From positions 1 to 48,786 of the forward strand of contig MNCI01013673.1 in assembly GCA_015680685.1 (NCBI GenBank): a stretch of DNA of 48,786 bases, read 5' to 3'. Below the pieces are notes generated by a model. That model was not told the origin of the DNA. It saw only the letters and a program-made list of their open reading frames with translations, and did no database searches. Made by a program: the position numbers and the translations under genes. Below are positions 22,851-34,389 of the stretch, one piece after another (positions within the stretch are counted from its first letter, which is position 1; each line of letters opens with the position of its first letter). This stretch comes from Gnetum montanum. Taxonomy: Eukaryota > Streptophyta > Gnetopsida > Gnetales > Gnetaceae.

Positions 22851-23333
22851 TGATGAGTGGCGAGGTACCCCTACACTCAACCATATGAATATTAGTGTTC
22901 ACGCACGATTTGGTTGAACTTCGCAAACAGGCTAGTTGTGGTATCTAGATCGTTACACATTGATTGTAGTTCGTTGTCTTCCCACCTGGACTAGTATTTG
23001 CTTTGTCACGTATGGTTTAGTCTAGAGTGAGGTGTATGATGTGGTTTCTAACCTAGTGCTACTCCTAGAGGCAATGGAAAATAACTTCAATTAAGCTAGG
23101 AGGAAAAAGGGAGAGAGAGTCTAAGCTAATGAGACATGGAAGTAGAGAGTCTAAACTAGCCTAAGTGCGATGAGCATCCATTTCTTAATCATCCATACAC
23201 ATCTTGGACCTCATGCACGACTACTACTGGGATTACCAAGCACAGATCCTAGGTACACTACTAGGTTACCAAGTAGTCACACTTAAATGCTTGTGATTAG
23301 TCGTAGTCATTTTGCATTTAACAACAGGAATAG

Positions 23334-24146
23334 TGATGAGTGGCGAGGTACCCCTACACTCAACCATACAAATACGAGCATCTCACATGTGATCTGGTCG
23401 AACTCCAAGGACTAAGTGCTTACGCGCTTTAATGGAACACTCAAGATTAATCAATCGCTGTCTTCCCAAACTTACTTGTATTGTCACAGTTGTATGGTTA
23501 AGTAAGCTTGAGGTGTATGATTTTTATAACTTTTATCTTTTTGGTGTCTTATGCTAATAGGGGAAGGTAAGGAGAACTAAGTGACTAACTTTCATTAACT
23601 ATTCACTAACTAAGTTCTAATTGTCCTAACACCAATATCCATTCCCACTTGCCACACACATCTTGAACTAGTGCAATGCTACTGGGATTACCAAACGCTA
23701 CTCGTTACTAGGTTACCAAGTGCTACAAACATGCTTGAAGCGATCATACTGAGTGTACTTAACTAGGAGAGTCAAGGGTTGAGAGAGAGATTAATTAACT
23801 AGGAAAACATTTAAACATTCAACAATAATTAATTATTATTTAGCTTAATCTGCATGCTGCAGGGTTTATCATAAAGTTTGTCTTTATTGCCGTACACAAA
23901 TGTGTGCTCAAGTACAATTTGCTCGAATAAAGGTCCGTTCACTTTAAGACTCCTATTGTGGGCACATGGAAATTATTCTAACTCTAGAATGGTAAAACTG
24001 TAAGAGTTTAGCTAAGGGTCTAATTCTAACTCCCTAGAATAAGGGAAGCTACCTCTTATTCATAGAAAATGAGATGGGATGCAATATCGCAGGGTGGATG
24101 CGATATTGTGGATGCAATATCATGTACGCAATATCGCAGCTCATCA
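23334..24146 (-). repeat. 3' LTR of the near-complete Athila-like element
   Basis: Reads TGATGAGTGGCGAGG ... GCTCATCA on the plus strand. Palindromes at about 24078-24135 are decayed (AATATCGC, GATATTG). The TATA box is changed to TATGAATA (24057-24064, minus). Confidence 0.9.
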
Positions 24147-26100
24147 TATCCCCATGACTGAATGAAAAATCATCCTTGAGTTCCTTACAAAATATTGGGA
24201 AGGTATGGGATTATTGACTTGAATGACACTAATGATGAATGGGGTGACACGTGAATGAATCAACATTACAATACATGACAACATTAGTGTTCATGACCAC
24301 AAGAGTGAACATTATGTACATTTGACATCCAACCTTATTTGGCAACTGAGAGAGAAGAGAGAAGAGAGAAAAGAAGAAGTTTGTTGCTGCCAATGCCAAT
24401 ATAGCACTTTCCATTGTCCGTCCATAACCGTTTCATCAATCTTGTTCCTTGCATAATAGTTCCAACACTAGTTCATCCTAAGTGTTTCCTCCAGGTCCAA
24501 TCCATTGCTGTATAATTGCCATCTACACACACAACACAGTCACATATTAGCAAGGGTAAATAAATCACAATGTAATTGATACCTTGCCTCGGTGTAAGGT
24601 CCATTGGCTGAGTTGTGATATGGCTAATACGGATTCTGGAGATATAACACTGGTGCCTACCCAAGGTGTAGGGATTAGGAGAAAATTGAAAAAATTGGAC
24701 CAAAACCTCCATAACTAAGAGTAATCCTTTGGTAGAGATAGAATGGAAAAATATAGGGAAAAATAAATATGGAGAAAAAGAAACAATGACAATGCTGATA
24801 AAATGGATGTCAGAGGTGGAAATGAACACAACAAATGTTGATAGCGGAAATGTTTAAGGGAAAGACGTTAACTGATGCACCAAATTGGAATGCCAGTGGG
24901 TCCTCCCCAAAGTAGGCTCATGTCTTTTATGCCCTAACAAACCCACATTCAAAGAGTCCATAGGCTCTAAAAATGTCATTTGGAAGCAAGAGTTAAAGTC
25001 TTAACCATAAGAATTTATCAAAAAGAAAATTATGCATCAACCAAAATATAGACTACTAATATAACCAGCAATGAGGTGGAGAATGGAGAAAAAATGATGG
25101 AAGGAAGAGAATGGAATGGAGTCCCAAGAATAAGGTGGTGAATAGCCTCTATGTATTTATGGTTAATGTGACTTAGTAGATCTCATTCCAAATCCAGCCT
25201 CAAACAATCCACATCCAATGACTTCACATTAATACACTTGGCCAATCCATCCACTTGAAGTAACAAGAATGTTTCCGCCAAAGAGTTACCACCATTTCGA
25301 GGAAACAAGAAAGGGAAAAGTAGGAAGCGAGAAAGAGCCTTAGTTAGAGGGAACATGTTTGTTTAGTTTCATAACCAGTGCTTGTAGCCCAGATGATTAT
25401 TTCGTCTAAGGGGTGTGCTTTGAATTCTCACTTTTCTTCTTTTTCTTCTTTTTTTTTACGTGAGAACCACATCATGCAAAGACTTATTATTATTTTTATT
25501 AGCTCAGCTTCCCAATAACCGAGCAATGTTTGAATGGTAAGGAAAACTCAAGAAGAAAACATCCAAGCACCCAAGAGAATGGCCAGCACAAATGCATCAA
25601 ATCCCCTTGAAGTCACACCCTTTTTAGTCCTTGAGTCCTTCCTTATTTTGAGAAATGCCCAGTCACCGATTCGTTAATAGTTTTATTGTTAAGAAGGGGA
25701 TCGTACAATTTCAAGCCAAGAGAGACCATAGAAATTTATGGATGCATGGATGATGTGGACTCATTGCCTGTTATACCAAAAGAACCATACCTTAGTATCA
25801 ACATTATAACTCAAAGGTAAAAACAAAACATTAGCAATCAATAGAATATAGTTCATACCACCATCAAGAGCACTTATTAGGTAACGAGCCTAACAAAACA
25901 AACAAACAAACAAAGAAACAAAAGAGTATAAACGATGTTGCAAAACAGAAATAAGAAAAGTTAAAGAAATTTGTAAAACAAAAATGTATAAAATAAAAAA
26001 AAAGCTTAAAAAGGAACTAAGGGTCTCAAATGATCAGCAGAGGTGGCCATCTTTCCCATGATTGAGTTGGAAGGGGGAGATCCAAAATAATGAGCGAGGT
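24147..26100 (-). other. 2-kb non-coding region between integrase and 3' LTR
   Basis: Starts next to the LTR with the polypurine tract (GTCATGGGGATA on the minus strand). It is similar along its whole length to 13742-15700 in the pol-deleted element. The longest frame (24473-24829, minus) has no recognised motif. It may be a decayed env-like region or a packaging/RNA region. Confidence 0.6.
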
Positions 26101-26118
26101 CGTCCCTTCTGAGAGGTA

Positions 26119-27300
26119 TTATGCACTAGCCATTCTAAGTTCATGGAAGAGTTTGGTTTGTTGCATATTGACTAGTAATCTCTTATTAGGGCTCTCAGGT
26201 TTGTATATGGTCATGGCCTCTAAAGGAAAGGTTGTATGGATAATGTAGGGTCCTTCCCACAATGTTTGGAATTTTGTGTGTTGTGGCACATGTGTGGGGT
26301 TCCAGTAGAGAACCCTATCTCCTAGTTGATACTTAACCTTGCGAATCCTCAAGACATGGCATTTCTTGTTATATGCCTTGTGCAACTCATTTGATGATAG
26401 GGCAGCTAATTAGTTTTCTTCAAGCACGTTTAAAGTTGTCAACCTTTGTTTTTGTGCTAGATCAAGATCGAGGTGGAGGTCACAAGCCATGGATAGTGTA
26501 CGGATCTTAGTTTGAATTGAAAATGTTGGAAGCTTTTCGTACACTAACTCATAGGGAGAGTAGCCTATAGGGAGTTTCTAGGTGGAGCAGTATGCCCAAA
26601 GAGCATCATTTAGTTTAGTGCTCTAGTCTCGCCTATACTTGTTGATTGTCCTAGTTAATATTTTAATGATCTCCCTATTGGTGACCTCAACTTGTCCATT
26701 AGCTTGGGGGTGATAAGGTGTAGTCAATTTATGTTCAACCCCTAAGCGTTGCGTTAACTTCCAAAAGGTTGCACCTGTGAAGTGTGTTCCATTATCCAAA
26801 ATAAGTGCATGTGGCACACCAAACCTATTTACGATTTATTGTTGCAAAAATCGTGTAGCTATAGATGATGTGCAGTTTGTAACAGTAGTTGCTTCAGCCC
26901 ATTTTTTTAGATAGTCTACGACAACAATGATGTAAGCTTTTCCATTGGACATTGGTGTAATGGACCCCATAAAGTCTATTCTCCAAATTTCAAAGGGTTC
27001 TAAGTGTTGAATCCATTGTTGCGGATCCTTCATTCTAGCAATCATTCCCCCATCACGTTGGTAGCACTCACAAGATTGGACAAATTGATGGGCATCCCGA
27101 AATAATGTTGGCCAGTAATATCCTGCAAGTAAGATATTAATAGCTATTTGTCTCCCCACATAGTGACCCCCACAAGGGCCCTCATGAGCATCTTGGAGAA
27201 CTCTCAGTTGGTGTTCCTCGGGCATGCACCATTGAACTAAGCCATCAGGACATACTTTGTAAAGTTGTTCATTGATCTCCATGAAGTACTTGTCTTTGTG
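26119..27300 (-). pseudogene. Integrase of the near-complete Athila-like element
   Basis: The zinc-binding domain is HEGPCGGHY (about 27160-27186) ... SCECYQRDG; by alignment to the usual CxxC-QR-G pattern the second Cys is Tyr here, so the HHCC finger is damaged. The core has WRIDFMG (first Asp), LILDNGTHFTG (second Asp) and ANGQVEVTNREI (Glu), the D,D-35-E triad of retroviral-type integrases. The C-terminal part is at 26119-26385 (VKYQLGDRVLYWNP, then LWEGPYII), the GPY/F-like module. Stops separate the parts at about 26386-26620, 26820 and 26835. No chromodomain is visible, as expected for Athila. Confidence 0.85.
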
Positions 27301-27399
27301 AAGAAACTGTTGTTTCTTCCTAAAGTTTAGCTCCTGTGGTGTTTGTTGAATAAGGAGATAGGTGAGAATGATACTATACTAGTTTGTTTCCGTAGTTTG

Positions 27400-27960
27400 G
27401 TTATTTACTACACTGGCAAAGAGGGCCTCATCAGGAAAATGATTAGACATTACATAATCATCCTCTTTGCTATCCTAGTGCAATTGAGATAAATGATCTG
27501 CAACTACATTCTCAGTGCCCTTTTGATCGATCATCGTTAGATCGAACTCCTGTAAGATTACCAACCATCGTATAATATGAGGCCTAACCATCGGTTTGTT
27601 CATGATGAATTAGATTGCACTATGATCCGTGTGGATGAACACTTTGTAACCTAACACATAGTGCCTAAACTTATCCAGTGCAAACACTACAACCATTAAT
27701 TCTTTCTCGGTAGTTGCATAGTTAAGTTGTGCACTGACGATATTCCTACTTGCACATTGAATGTAGTAAGGAAATTTTTGATCATCTAACTATGTAAGGA
27801 TGACTCCCAAAGCATAATTAGACATGTCAATCATTATGTGGAATGGTATGGACTAGTCAGGAGCTTGTAGAATGGGAGTTTCTACAAGCTTTTGTTTCAA
27901 GGTTTGGAATGCTCGTTCGCATTCCATGGTCCATTCAAATGGTACATCCTTCTTTGTTAG
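27400..27960 (-). pseudogene. RNase H of the near-complete Athila-like element
   Basis: Minus-strand reading gives DMSNYALGVILT, then NYATTEKELMVVVFALDKFR and VFIHTDHSAI, the RT-RNase H tail of Ty3/gypsy (motifs D.S..A.G., .Y...EKE.LA.V.A..KFR, .TDH..). Several TAG/TAA stops break it, one at the Trp of APDWS (TGG to TAG). Confidence 0.75.
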
Positions 27961-27969
27961 TTCTGCCAA

Positions 27970-28947
27970 CTATTTGGCAACCTTGGAGAAGTTATCAATG
28001 AACCTCCTATAATAGCCAGTGTGTCCAAGGAATAATCGAATGTCTTTGACAGTTTCTAGTTGACGGGTGATTCCTTGGATGACCCTAACTTTATCTGGGT
28101 CTACCTCTATTCCTGAATGTAAAATCTTATGCCAAAGTACTAAACCTTCTTGGACCATCAAATGGCTTTTCTGCCAGTTGAGCCTTAAGTTGGTTTCTAT
28201 ACATCTTTTTAGCACTTGCTCTAATTGGTCAAAGGCTTGATCAAAGCTTGTTTCATAAGTAGAGAAGTCATCCATAAAGACTTCCACTTCGTTTCCTATC
28301 TATTGTTGGAATATGCTTGGAAGTAGGCGTTGAAACGTGGTAGGAGCATTGCATAAGCCAAATGATATTTGTTTATATGCAAACATTCCCCAAGGACTAG
28401 TGAACATTGTCTTGGCTTGATCCTCTGGGGCTATCCATATTTGGTTGTATTCACTATAGCCATCCAAAAAACTATAATAGTGATGCCTTGCTATGGTGTC
28501 TAAGACTTGGTCAATGAATGGCAACGGAAAGTGATCCTTAAATGTTGTCATGTTCAGCAACCTAAAATTTATACACACCCTCCATTTGCCTCCCTTTTTA
28601 GGCATGATTACTAGAGGGCTAACCCATTCGCTATCAGCAATGGGATATATGAACCTAGCCTTAAGAAGCTATTCTATTTTTTATTTTACTATTTGCTTCA
28701 ATTTTGGGTTCAATTACCTCTGTGGTTGTTTTTGAAATTTTATGGTGGGGTCAGTGTAAATCCTATGTTGGCATATCCTAGGATCTATTCCAGTTAACTT
28801 GGGGTATGACCAGGCAAAGGCTTTTGACCACTTGTTTATCACTTTCAGTAGTCTTTTTTTTTGTTTGGGAACAAGTCTTGCGTTGATGATCACTGGTTTT
28901 CCATTTTCAAGGATCATATACTCCAAACCGATGGGCAATGGTTTCAA
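27970..28947 (-). pseudogene. Reverse transcriptase of the near-complete Athila-like element
   Basis: KKGGKWRVCINFRLLNMTT (about 28540-28600), FPLPFIDQVLD, YSFLDGYSEYNQI, AYKQISFGLCNAPTTFQR, and the catalytic FMDDFS at 28261-28278 (the YVDD-type box in its Athila form), then LRLFLGHTGYYRRFI-type connection sequence. The N-terminal extension (FAWSYPKLTGIDPRICQHRI, about 28800-28860) is the usual start of Ty3/gypsy RT. Internal stops separate the parts, one between QRLLPSIFQQ and the DD box. Confidence 0.9.
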
Positions 28948-29239
28948 ATATAGGGGCTCTTATTTAAATCTCTTAGGAATTTCCAACTTCCCCCAGTTGA
29001 TGTTTTTAAGGTTAAGGCTTGGAAGTTGGCAACGAACTTGCTCTAATGTATCTATGCTTTCAATGTAAGCACTATTTATTCCCTCAATTAGTTCCATGCA
29101 TGTTAGTGAGTTGCTCTCTTGATCAGCCATCAGACATTGGGTGTCTTCTTTTCATGTGGCTGCTGCATACAGGCACTTTTGTATATTAATGTCTTGTGCA
29201 CACTGATTGCATGTAGGAAATGCTAAACTTTGCATAACC

Positions 29240-29660
29240 CATGATCTTTACATGCAATGGCACCCTATGTCACTATATGCGATGCATGGAACTTTCTTCT
29301 TCTCAATATTTCCAAAAGTGTTCTTCTTGGATATTTCCAGGGAAAGATCGTGGATTCCTAGGCGTGCATCTATACTACTTAGCCATGCTCTTCCCATTAT
29401 TATTGGGAAGTTCCCTTTACCATTGTTCACTTGTATCATTAGGAAATTAACTGGATACGACCACCCACACACAGTGGTAACAATGTCCTCCACCAGTCTC
29501 AAGGGAATAGTGATGGACTAGTCGGCTAGCTCTAGTTGAATATTACTCTTCCTTAATGGAGGAAGGTTCTAGGCTTTGTACATCTCTTGTGATATTAGGT
29601 TGACTTCAGAACCTAAGTCCAAAAGAACTTTACATGGTTCATTCCCAATAACTTGGAGAT
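29240..29660 (-). pseudogene. Aspartic protease region of the near-complete Athila-like element
   Basis: Contains VEDIVTTVCGWSYPVNFLMI and FPIIMGRAWLSSIDARLGI (29248-29502), the flap-to-C-terminal half of retropepsin. The active-site segment upstream (about 29560-29640, LDLGSEVNLISQEMYKA-like) is recoverable only with stops. Confidence 0.7.
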
Positions 29661-29663
29661 AGA

Positions 29664-31827
29664 TTAGAGGACTTCCAAGATTAGAGAATTTCCTGGGAAG
29701 GTGGCCCACCTTAATCCAGTCAGTAATGCATGTGTTAACATAATCGTATGCATTGAGCTCAATGTTTGGTTTGAAGGGAGCTTTGAAGCCTTATTTGATA
29801 GGGAGGTGTTTAGATGTTCAACCTCTTGTGATTGTGAGGGCTTGGTTGGATTGTTGGTTTTGAAGAAAGGTCTTTTCTTCATAAAGTTGTTAGAACCAAC
29901 TGCAGGTTGAGTGCATGCATCCCATACTCTTGTAGATGTGAGATCACTGGGCAACATCCCTTAGGATGGTCATATTAGCATATCTCACATCCATTGTCAT
30001 TGTCCATATCTGAATCCACAACCTCCTTAGTGATGGCCATTTTAGCCTTACCTTTGTTACGTGGATTGTCCACTTCTCTCTTTTTCTTTTTTTCATAGTC
30101 ACTACCTCGCTCCCTAGACTCCTCGACGATTTTAAGAACAGTTTCAAACCTACTATCTAGGAAGTCCAACATTTGGTCTATCTTTGTTGATACCTCTGTT
30201 GTTAATTTTTGGAGTGGCAAGGTTTTCCTATTCACCATCTGTTCGAGTGGTGACTCTTCCTCCTCCTCACAGAATCTCACTCCCCTTTTTCGGAGGGAAG
30301 GATCTCAGTTGTACTCTTCCACACTTTCTCTCTTACGTATCTCCCCTTCTTCCTTGGCTACTTGCTCTAGTAATCTATGAACCTAATGGGACCTAAGCTC
30401 TGATAATCTCCCTTGGGCATACATTCCAAGGGTTCTCCTTATTTCATGCCTAAGTCCATCTACGAGATGGTGTTGTTGATCTTGCTGCAAATAACCATGG
30501 CCAAGGCAATGATGTAATAGTATGTAATAGCAACCCATGGCAGCATCTAAGGGTTCATGATTTTCCTGCTTCCATCCTTGGATTTGCTTTCGCAGGTTAG
30601 ACACTCAAGAGTATGTTTAGTACTTATCATTAAATAGTTTTAACATTGTACTCCACCTTTGAATGGATTCCAATTCTTAGGACCAGTACTAACTTTCCGC
30701 TTCTTTCACTAGTGTCCTTGGGAACAACTTCAGTTTTTGCCATTTGTTCTCAATGTTTTGCAAGGCACATGCATCATGGAATGCTTGTAAGTAATTTTGA
30801 GGATCAGCATTGTATCCCCCTTTAATTCATGGGATATTTTTCATGTCTAACCTCTTGATACTACTATCCTTTTGGTGCCTTGTTGGGACTCTTACGGCCT
30901 TCGTTATATCTAACATGCTTTTGGTTGTGAGTAGGGGTTCTTCGTGGTCATCTTGTTCATAGCATTTGTGATGTCTACGTGGTTCCCTACTCTTCCTTTT
31001 TCTATGCCATGATTCCTTAGAGTGCCCTCGTCCTTGTTCTCAACTGTCTTGTCAATGTTTTTCACTGTGTTTTCCTTTATCCTCATGTTTAGGTTCCTTA
31101 TGACTACATCCGAACACTGAAGGAGAGGGTGAATGTGACAATGAAGGTAAAGAAGAAGAAGAACCATCGCCATGACGATGTTTTCTACCTTCTCTTCGGT
31201 GGTCTCGGCCCCGATCGTGATTACGATCAGAATGTCTGCCCTTATTATGTGTTTGTGTTCCCTCGTTGAACTCTTTGTGTTCATGGGGATCAAAACCAGG
31301 GTTGTGAACCGTGGAGTGGAGGTTCTGATACACCACCTCCTGACCATCATTAGGAGGGGGAACATCAGTTGTGGGAAACCTGTTAAAACCAGTTCACCAT
31401 CCCCAATTTTGCTTAAAATTTGCAGGGTGTTATGGGGCCATTTACCCTTCAAGGATGTGTGGTAACTCTCCTATCGCAAGTCCTGTTGACGTTGCACTTC
31501 TGTGGGATGATAGTCCCTTGTGTCATAATCGCATCCAACATATTCTGCGTATAAAAGCGTCATGCTTATTCGTATGAGAGCATGAAGGAGCATGTTGGGG
31601 ATTGATCGGTCTAGAGGCAATACTATGTTACCTTCCAAGTCTCTCCAACACAGTTGTTCATCTTGATAGAGAATAAATGTAAAGTTGGGTACATACTCAT
31701 CATGATGAGTATATACCACATGAAATTGTTGAGGAATTGGTAGATCTTGGTTACGTGTGTCATCCCATCGACTGTCTCTTATGTAAGTCCTAGGCGGTGA
31801 AGTGCTTTTGTGCGAAGAAGAAGACAT
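29664..31827 (-). pseudogene. Gag of the near-complete Athila-like element
   Basis: Begins at ATG 31825-31827 (MSSSSHKSTSPPR) or two codons upstream at 31833. An N-terminal region rich in charged residues and His/Arg (31052-31336, HNKGRHSDRNHDRGRDHRRE) is followed by the capsid domain (LRKQIQGWKQENHEPLDAAM and HHCLGHGYLQQDQQHHLVDG, 30383-30604). A zinc-knuckle-like CEIC.YDHPKGCCP (about 29950-30000) has its Gln codon turned into TAA. Then comes a Pro/Ser/Gln linker to protease. Stops are scattered, but the layout matches 16448-19013. Confidence 0.82.
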
Positions 31828-31953
31828 TTTCATCTTGTTCGGTGTGCAATTTACTGTTGTCTTATCTTTCCTTAATTAATCCTAAGGGTTCGTTTTGGCA
31901 TCCCAATGATATGAATGATTTTCTATGTTCTACGTAGCACACAAACAACTAAG

Positions 31954-31971
31954 TGCCTAGCAATGGTGCCA
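31954..31971 (-). other. Primer binding site, tRNA-Asp type (near-complete element)
   Basis: Minus strand TGGCACCATTGCTAGGCA directly after the 5' LTR, a decayed copy of TGGCGCCGTTGCCGGGGA. Confidence 0.78.
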
Positions 31972-31972
31972 A

Positions 31973-32770
31973 TGATGAGTGGAGAGGTACCCCTACACTC
32001 AACCATATGAATATGAGCGTCTCACGTGCAATCCGGTCGAACTCCAAGGACTAAGTGCTTACGCGCCTTAATGGAACACTCAAGGTTAATCAATCACTAT
32101 CTTCCCAAACTTACTTGTATTGTCACGATTGCATGGTTAAGTAAGCTTGAGGTGTATGATTTTTATAGCTTTTATCTTTTTGGTGTCTTATGCTAATAGG
32201 GGAAGGTAAGGAGAACTAAGTGACTAACTTTCATTAACTATTCACTAACTAAGTTCTAATTGTCTTAACACCAGTATCCGTTCCCACTTGCCACACACAT
32301 CCTGAACCAGTGCAATGCTACTGGGATTACTAAACACTACTTGTTACTGGGTTACCAAGTGCTACACACATGCTCGAAGCGGTCATATTGAGTGTACTTA
32401 ACTAGGAGAGTCAAGGTTGAGAGGGAGATTAATTAACTAGGAAAGCATTTAAACATTCAACAATAATTAATTACTATTTAGCTTAATATGCATGCTACAA
32501 GGTTTATCATAAAGTTCGTCTTTATTGCCGTACACAAATGTGTGCTTAGGTACAATTTGCTCGAATAAAGATCCGTTCACTTTAAGACTCCTACTGTGGG
32601 CACATGGAAATTATTCTAACTCTGGAATGGTAAAACTGCAAGAGTTTAACTAAGGGTCTAAGTCTAACTCCCCAGAATAAGGAAAGCCGCCTCTTATTTA
32701 TAGAAAATGAGATGGGATGCGATATCGTGGGGTGGATGCAATATCACGTACGTGATATCGTAGCTCATCA
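31973..32770 (-). repeat. 5' LTR of the near-complete Athila-like element
   Basis: Reads TGATGAGTGGAGAGG ... GCTCATCA on the plus strand. TATA box on the minus strand at 32695-32702; GATATC-type palindromes at 32718-32762. Followed by the AATAG duplication at 32771-32775. Confidence 0.92.
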
Positions 32771-33191
32771 AATAGTAAATGATGGTAAAGAAATATTAAC
32801 TAAGAAAACAATAAATAACAATAACAATTAAAGAATTAAAACTAAGTGAATGCTGCAATGATGAAGTAATCTTGATTTTTATTGCCGATTATGTGCGTGT
32901 CCAGGTATGTCGCACTCAAATAAAGGTTTTGTACAATTACAAGCATCACACGGTGGGCATGGACTAAGAAAATATTCTAACTCTTATGGGAACGAACTGC
33001 AAGAGTCTCACTACAACTACTAGAAAGATGCCTAAGTGTGGCAGAAGCACACTTATTTATAGGCTAGAATAGACGCTGCGTAAACAAGGCTACGTATACG
33101 AGGCCTAGTATATGTAGCCTGCCTAGTATACAGGGCCTAGTATACGATGCCTAGTATACGTAGTCCCCGATAACCACGATTCATCACTACC

Positions 33192-33266
33192 CAAGTTGGG
33201 GAATCATGTTAAAATTGGTTGTGTTCTTTGTGTTGGAGAATTTTCGGTTGTATTCAACGATCCTCA
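33192..33266 (+). repeat. 3' LTR of the Copia-type element, right part
   Basis: Continues the LTR broken at 22850: CAAGTTGGGGAATCATGTTA ... TTCAACGATCCTCA, matching 11831-11953 of the 5' LTR but lacking an internal segment (ATTTGAAGAACTTATTC region). The duplication AAATC follows. Confidence 0.85.
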
Positions 33267-33702
33267 AAATCAACTTATAACTTTTGTAATATCTTCAAAC
33301 TACATAGATACAAAAATGTTTGAAAAGATCATAAGTCAATGAGCAATATCTACACAAAAAATTGCACACTCTCAATTCACTATCCATAGTCAACTCACTA
33401 CTCATAATTACTACCCATAACCAACCCAAGACCAACCTAGCTCATAGAAACACTATCCATAACCATCCTAGGATAGATTTAAATAGACAAATCCATGGTT
33501 ATAATAATGGAGTCAACCCATAGTTAACTCAGACATGTCTGTACTCTTTCTTTTACAACAAGTTTTAGATATGCTACATTCTTTAAAAAAAAATCTAAAA
33601 CTAAATGGATAGTAAAAGAGAAAACTAAAGTCCAACACAAGTTAACTATAGATTTTGTTTTCATATCTCTAACAATTTCCTACTTGAAGAGAAATCACTA
33701 AG

Positions 33703-33850
33703 GAAAACAAGTTGGAACTACTTCATCAATCAATATGCCATGTCTAATGAAAACAAGCTGAAACAATTTTATCAATCAACACACCGTGTCTTACATAATG
33801 AAAACAAGCTAGAACAACTTTATCAATCAACATGCCATGCCTTCCATAAC
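33703..33850. repeat. Three-unit tandem repeat (about 45-51 bp)
   Basis: Units start GAAAACAAG(T/C)T and contain TATCAATCAACA.GCC.TG; starts at about 33703, 33748 and 33799. Located in the interior of the small Copia-like element. Confidence 0.75.
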
Positions 33851-34106
33851 CTATAGAAGAATTACAGGTGCACACAACTCTTTTAGGAGCATCTATGCAT
33901 AAAAAATCCTAACGGACTAGGCCTCCTCAAGCCAAAACTATATGAAATAGCATTACATCAACACTACTAAATATTATTCCAAAAAACCATAACACATGCT
34001 ATCACAAAACTTGAACAAAACAAAAGAGGCATGCAACTCACACTCTCACATATGTCTCTTCAATAGCAATAACCCAAAGGTTGCAACATTACCGGTGCTA
34101 ACATCA

Positions 34107-34217
34107 CCATGTCTCAAAATACAACAATCTTTTCACATGTTCAATGTCAGCATCTTGGTCTCCTTGTCTCAAAACAAAGTACTCTCTTCTCACATGTCCA
34201 ATGTCAGCATCTTGGCC
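34107..34217. repeat. Two-unit tandem repeat, period 55 bp
   Basis: 34107-34161 and 34162-34216, each with TGTCTCAAAA..., TTCTCACATGT.CAATGTC and AGCATCTTGG. Confidence 0.78.
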
Positions 34218-34389
34218 CGATTTGTTTTATTTATTAGTGACAACAAAAACAAGGCATCTTTGCTATCTTGTACACACACTTGCAATTGAAATAATATGCA
34301 CTGAAATAGAAAAACAATCCACAAATAATCTACCCTGTAATACCTTTTGTGCTCAACCAGTAACAAACAAACAGTGCACAACTTTAACT

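Larger units (their letters stand above)
23334..32770 (-). mobile_element. Near-complete Athila-like Ty3/gypsy retrotransposon (innermost layer)
   Basis: LTRs are 31973-32770 (5') and 23334-24146 (3'), and the TSD AATAG is exact (23329-23333; 32771-32775). The order on the minus strand is 5' LTR, tRNA-Asp primer site, gag, protease, RT, RNase H, integrase, a 2-kb non-coding region, polypurine tract and 3' LTR, i.e. Ty3/gypsy with Athila features. Point stops break all genes, but the layout is complete at 9.4 kb. It sits inside the solo LTR at 22851-33186 and is therefore the youngest element at this site. Confidence 0.94.
22851..33186 (-). mobile_element. Solo LTR of a diverged Athila-like subfamily (split by a younger element)
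   Basis: Own sequence is 22851-23333 plus 32776-33186 (about 0.9 kb), with family ends TGATGAGTGGCGAGG and ATTCATCA. The exact TSD CTACC (22846-22850; 33187-33191) in the Copia 3' LTR shows that a complete element inserted and was then reduced to one LTR by LTR-LTR recombination. Its minus-strand TATA box is at 33054-33061. Upstream of it the palindromes have the core GTATAC (33090-33166) instead of GATATC, so it is a distinct subfamily. The middle is occupied by the element at 23334-32770. Confidence 0.88.
10882..33266 (+). mobile_element. Copia-type LTR element without pol, interrupted by later insertions
   Basis: The 5' LTR is 10882-11953; the 3' LTR is 21817-22850 plus 33192-33266. LTRs start TGTTGACC and end ATCCTCA; both contain GGCTATAAGAAGACATC, a TATA-like box. 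The primer site TGGTATCAAAGC (11956-11967) is the initiator-tRNA-Met type of plant Copia. The purine tract AAAAAGGGGGAGA precedes the 3' LTR. TSD AAATT (10877-10881) and AAATC (33267-33271) differ by one base. Without insertions the interior is about 2.8 kb and shows gag remnants but no protease, integrase, RT or RNase H, so it depended on another element. The LTRs are roughly 90% alike by eye. Confidence 0.88.

Noticed and set aside
22851-24146. Two adjacent TGATGAG LTR starts (22851 and 23334) as a tandem LTR array
   Set aside because: Separate TSDs (CTACC and AATAG) and the resumption of each sequence on the far side show one LTR inserted into another.
24473-24829. 118-codon minus frame as an env-like protein
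   Set aside because: No start context, no signal or transmembrane pattern I trust, and the homologous region 13742-15700 does not keep the frame.
31052-31336. Arg/His/Asp-rich frame as a separate RNA-binding protein
   Set aside because: It lies in the gag region, with a matching segment in the sister element (about 18360-18560), so it is part of gag.
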